Of a stretch of 38,816 bases of DNA, positions 36,993 to 38,816 are shown in pieces. A model generated the notes under the pieces. The model did not search any database, was not told the DNA's origin, and saw only the letters and a list, made by a program, of their open reading frames with translations. Numbering within the stretch: position 1 is the stretch's first letter; each line of letters begins with the position of its first letter. The stretch spans positions 1 to 38,816 of the forward strand of contig JAQGID010000243.1 in the NCBI GenBank assembly GCA_028291405.1, in the 5' to 3' direction. The DNA comes from Rhodospirillales bacterium (GTDB lineage: Bacteria > Pseudomonadota > Alphaproteobacteria > ATCC43930 > CGMCC-115725). Both the position numbers and the translations under genes were made by a program.

Positions 36993-38816
36993 ATGGATAT
37001 TCGCAACATCGCCATCATCGCGCACGTCGATCATGGCAAGACGACCCTCGTCGACCAATTGCTGCGGCAGGCGGGCGCCTTCCGTGCCAACCAGCAGGTC
37101 GCCGAGCGCGCCATGGATTCGAACGACCTCGAGCGCGAGCGCGGCATCACGATCCTCGCGAAATGCACGTCGGTCACCTGGAACGACGTGCGCGTCAACA
37201 TCGTCGACACCCCCGGCCACGCCGATTTCGGCGGTGAGGTCGAGCGGATCCTCTCGATGGTCGACGGCGTCGTCGTGCTGGTCGACGCCGCTGAGGGGCC
37301 GATGCCGCAGACGAAATTCGTCGTCGGCAAGGCGCTCAAGCAGGGCCTCCGCCCGATCGTCGTCATCAACAAGGCGGATCGCCCCGACGCGCGGATCGGC
37401 GCGGTCCACAACGAGATTTTCGACCTTTTCGCCGCGCTCGACGCGACCGACGAGCAGCTCGACTTCCCAACGCTCTACGCCTCGGGCCGCGACGGCTGGG
37501 CGGTCGCCGATCTCGACCATCCGCACGAGAACCTCGTCGCGCTCTTCGACCTGATCCTGGCGCATGTTCCGGCGCCGCGCTCGAACCCCGACGCGCCCTT
37601 CACGATGCTGGCGACGACGCTCGAGGCCGATCCCTATCTCGGCCGCATCCTGACCGGCCGGATCTACAGCGGCACGGCGCGGCTCAACATGCCGGTCAAG
37701 TCGATCGGCCACGACGGGCGGCTGATCGAGACCTCCCGGCTGACGAAGCTGCTCGCCTTCCGCGGCCTCGACCGCCGCCCGATCGAAGAGGCGATGGCGG
37801 GCGACATCATCGCCATCGCCGGGCTTGCCGAGACGACGGTCGCCGATACGATCTGCTCGCCCGAGGTCACGACCCCGATCCACGCCGACCCGATCGATCC
37901 GCCGACGCTGGCGATGACCTTCTCGGTCAACGACAGCCCGCTCGCCGGGCGCGAGGGTACCAAAGTTACCTCGCGGATGATCGCCGAGCGGCTGATGCGC
38001 GAGGCCGAGGGCAACGTCGCCTTCAAGATCCGCGAAAGCGACGACAAGGACAGTCTCGAGGTCGCCGGCCGTGGCGAGCTGCAATTGGGCGTGCTGATCG
38101 AGCAGATGCGCCGCGAGGGCTACGAGTTGGCGATCTCACGCCCGCGCGTCCTCTACAAGACCGACAGCGGCAGCGGCCAGCGGCTGGAGCCGATCGAGGA
38201 GATCCAGATCGACGTCGACGAGGAATATTCCGGCGTCGTCGTCGACAAGATGAGCCGGCGCAAGGGTGAGCTGCAGGACATGCGCCCGTCGGGCGGCGGC
38301 AAGCAGCGCCTGACCTTCTACGCGCCCACCCGGGGCCTCATCGGCTACCAGGGCGAGTTCCTCAACGACACCCGCGGCACCGGCATCATGAGCCGGCTGT
38401 TCCACGGCTATGCGCCCTACAAGGGCCCGGTCGAGGGCCGCCGCACCGGCGTCTTGATCTCGAACAGCGACGGCGCCGCGGTCGCCTATGCGCTGTGGAA
38501 CCTTGAGGATCGCGGCCCGATGTTCGTGACGCCCGGGACGCAGGTCTACCAGGGCATGGTGATCGGCCAGCACACTCGCGACAACGATCTCGAGGTCAAT
38601 CCGATCAAGGGCAAGCAGCTCACCAATATCCGCACGACCTCGAAAGACGAGGCGGTGCGCCTGACGCCGCCGATCCTGATGACGCTGGAGCAGGCGATCG
38701 CCTATATCGAGGACGACGAGCTGGTCGAGGTGACGCCGAAGTCGATCCGCCTGCGCAAGCGGCTGCTCGACCCGAACGCGCGCAAGCGCTTCAGCCGCTC
38801 CGCCGAGGCCGGCTGA
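36993..38816 (+). CDS. typA: Ribosome-associated GTPase TypA/BipA
   Basis: A 607-residue translational GTPase that binds 70S ribosomes and aids 50S assembly and stress adaptation. G1 is AHVDHGKT (10-17), switch II is DTPGHADF, and G4 is NKADRPDA. An EF-G-like domain V follows, as does the TypA-specific C-terminal part ([19 protein letters not shown] and later [16 protein letters not shown]). The stop is the final codon of the window. Because a terminator lies just upstream, it probably has its own promoter; TGTAAT at 36964-36969 is a possible -10, but no good -35 goes with it. Confidence 0.98.
   Translation: MDIRNIAIIAHVDHGKTTLVDQLLRQAGAFRANQQVAERAMDSNDLERERGITILAKCTSVTWNDVRVNIVDTPGHADFGGEVERILSMVDGVVVLVDAAEGPMPQTKFVVGKALKQGLRPIVVINKADRPDARIGAVHNEIFDLFAALDATDEQLDFPTLYASGRDGWAVADLDHPHENLVALFDLILAHVPAPRSNPDAPFTMLATTLEADPYLGRILTGRIYSGTARLNMPVKSIGHDGRLIETSRLTKLLAFRGLDRRPIEEAMAGDIIAIAGLAETTVADTICSPEVTTPIHADPIDPPTLAMTFSVNDSPLAGREGTKVTSRMIAERLMREAEGNVAFKIRESDDKDSLEVAGRGELQLGVLIEQMRREGYELAISRPRVLYKTDSGSGQRLEPIEEIQIDVDEEYSGVVVDKMSRRKGELQDMRPSGGGKQRLTFYAPTRGLIGYQGEFLNDTRGTGIMSRLFHGYAPYKGPVEGRRTGVLISNSDGAAVAYALWNLEDRGPMFVTPGTQVYQGMVIGQHTRDNDLEVNPIKGKQLTNIRTTSKDEAVRLTPPILMTLEQAIAYIEDDELVEVTPKSIRLRKRLLDPNARKRFSRSAEAG

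Overview
The window is 38.8 kb of GC-rich chromosome from an alphaproteobacterium, most likely of the Rhodospirillales or Hyphomicrobiales type. I infer this from the gene order and from three regulators typical of the class: an Irr-type Fur protein, a MucR/Ros protein and a PraR-like XRE protein. Nearly all of it is core housekeeping sequence. I see no prophage, insertion sequence, CRISPR array, tRNA or rRNA gene. The region from base 1 to about 31.3 kb is almost wholly on the minus strand. The plus strand carries only a VanX-like dipeptidase there, and then dapB, nth, an adenosine-kinase-like gene and typA at the right end.

Layout. (1) 1-3.05 kb is an iron/redox group: an Fe-S protein cut by the window edge, rubrerythrin, irr, and a nitronate-monooxygenase-like flavoprotein with an extra cysteine cluster. 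(2) 3.1-13.6 kb is the classic translation and RNA operon, read right to left: rimP-nusA-ylxR-infB-rbfA-truB-rpsO-pnp, followed by a glycerophosphodiesterase gene. A promoter and a strong intrinsic terminator hairpin lie in the rimP leader. (3) 13.6-22.6 kb is miaB-ybeZ-ybeY-ybeX-lnt, a praR-like regulator, then metK-trmB, with plsC upstream of miaB. This matches the miaB-ybeZYX-lnt order of other proteobacteria. (4) 22.7-25.0 kb holds fur, a mucR homologue, rimI and tsaB. (5) 25.0-28.5 kb holds the VanX-like gene, nfuA, a universal stress protein and a TauE/SafE exporter joined to a TIGR02186-type membrane protein. (6) 28.7-31.3 kb is murJ-trpS. (7) 31.3-38.8 kb holds dapB, a DUF2244 gene, nth, a bactofilin with a CysZ/EI24-type membrane protein, the PfkB kinase and typA.

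Many neighbours overlap by 4 to 11 bases (ATGA or GTGA stop/start overlaps), so translation is probably coupled within operons.

I found no clearly new multi-gene system. The most interesting material is between genes: an Irr-box-like palindrome against the rubrerythrin promoter; a terminator plus 13-bp direct repeat in the rimP leader; a 17-bp tandem repeat between fur and plsC that forms a chain of overlapping tiny reading frames; a MucR protein whose zinc-finger ligands are mostly lost; and a 718-bp gene-free stretch (35235-35952) with an apparently operator-controlled promoter that leads to a perfect 17-bp-arm hairpin and no convincing gene.
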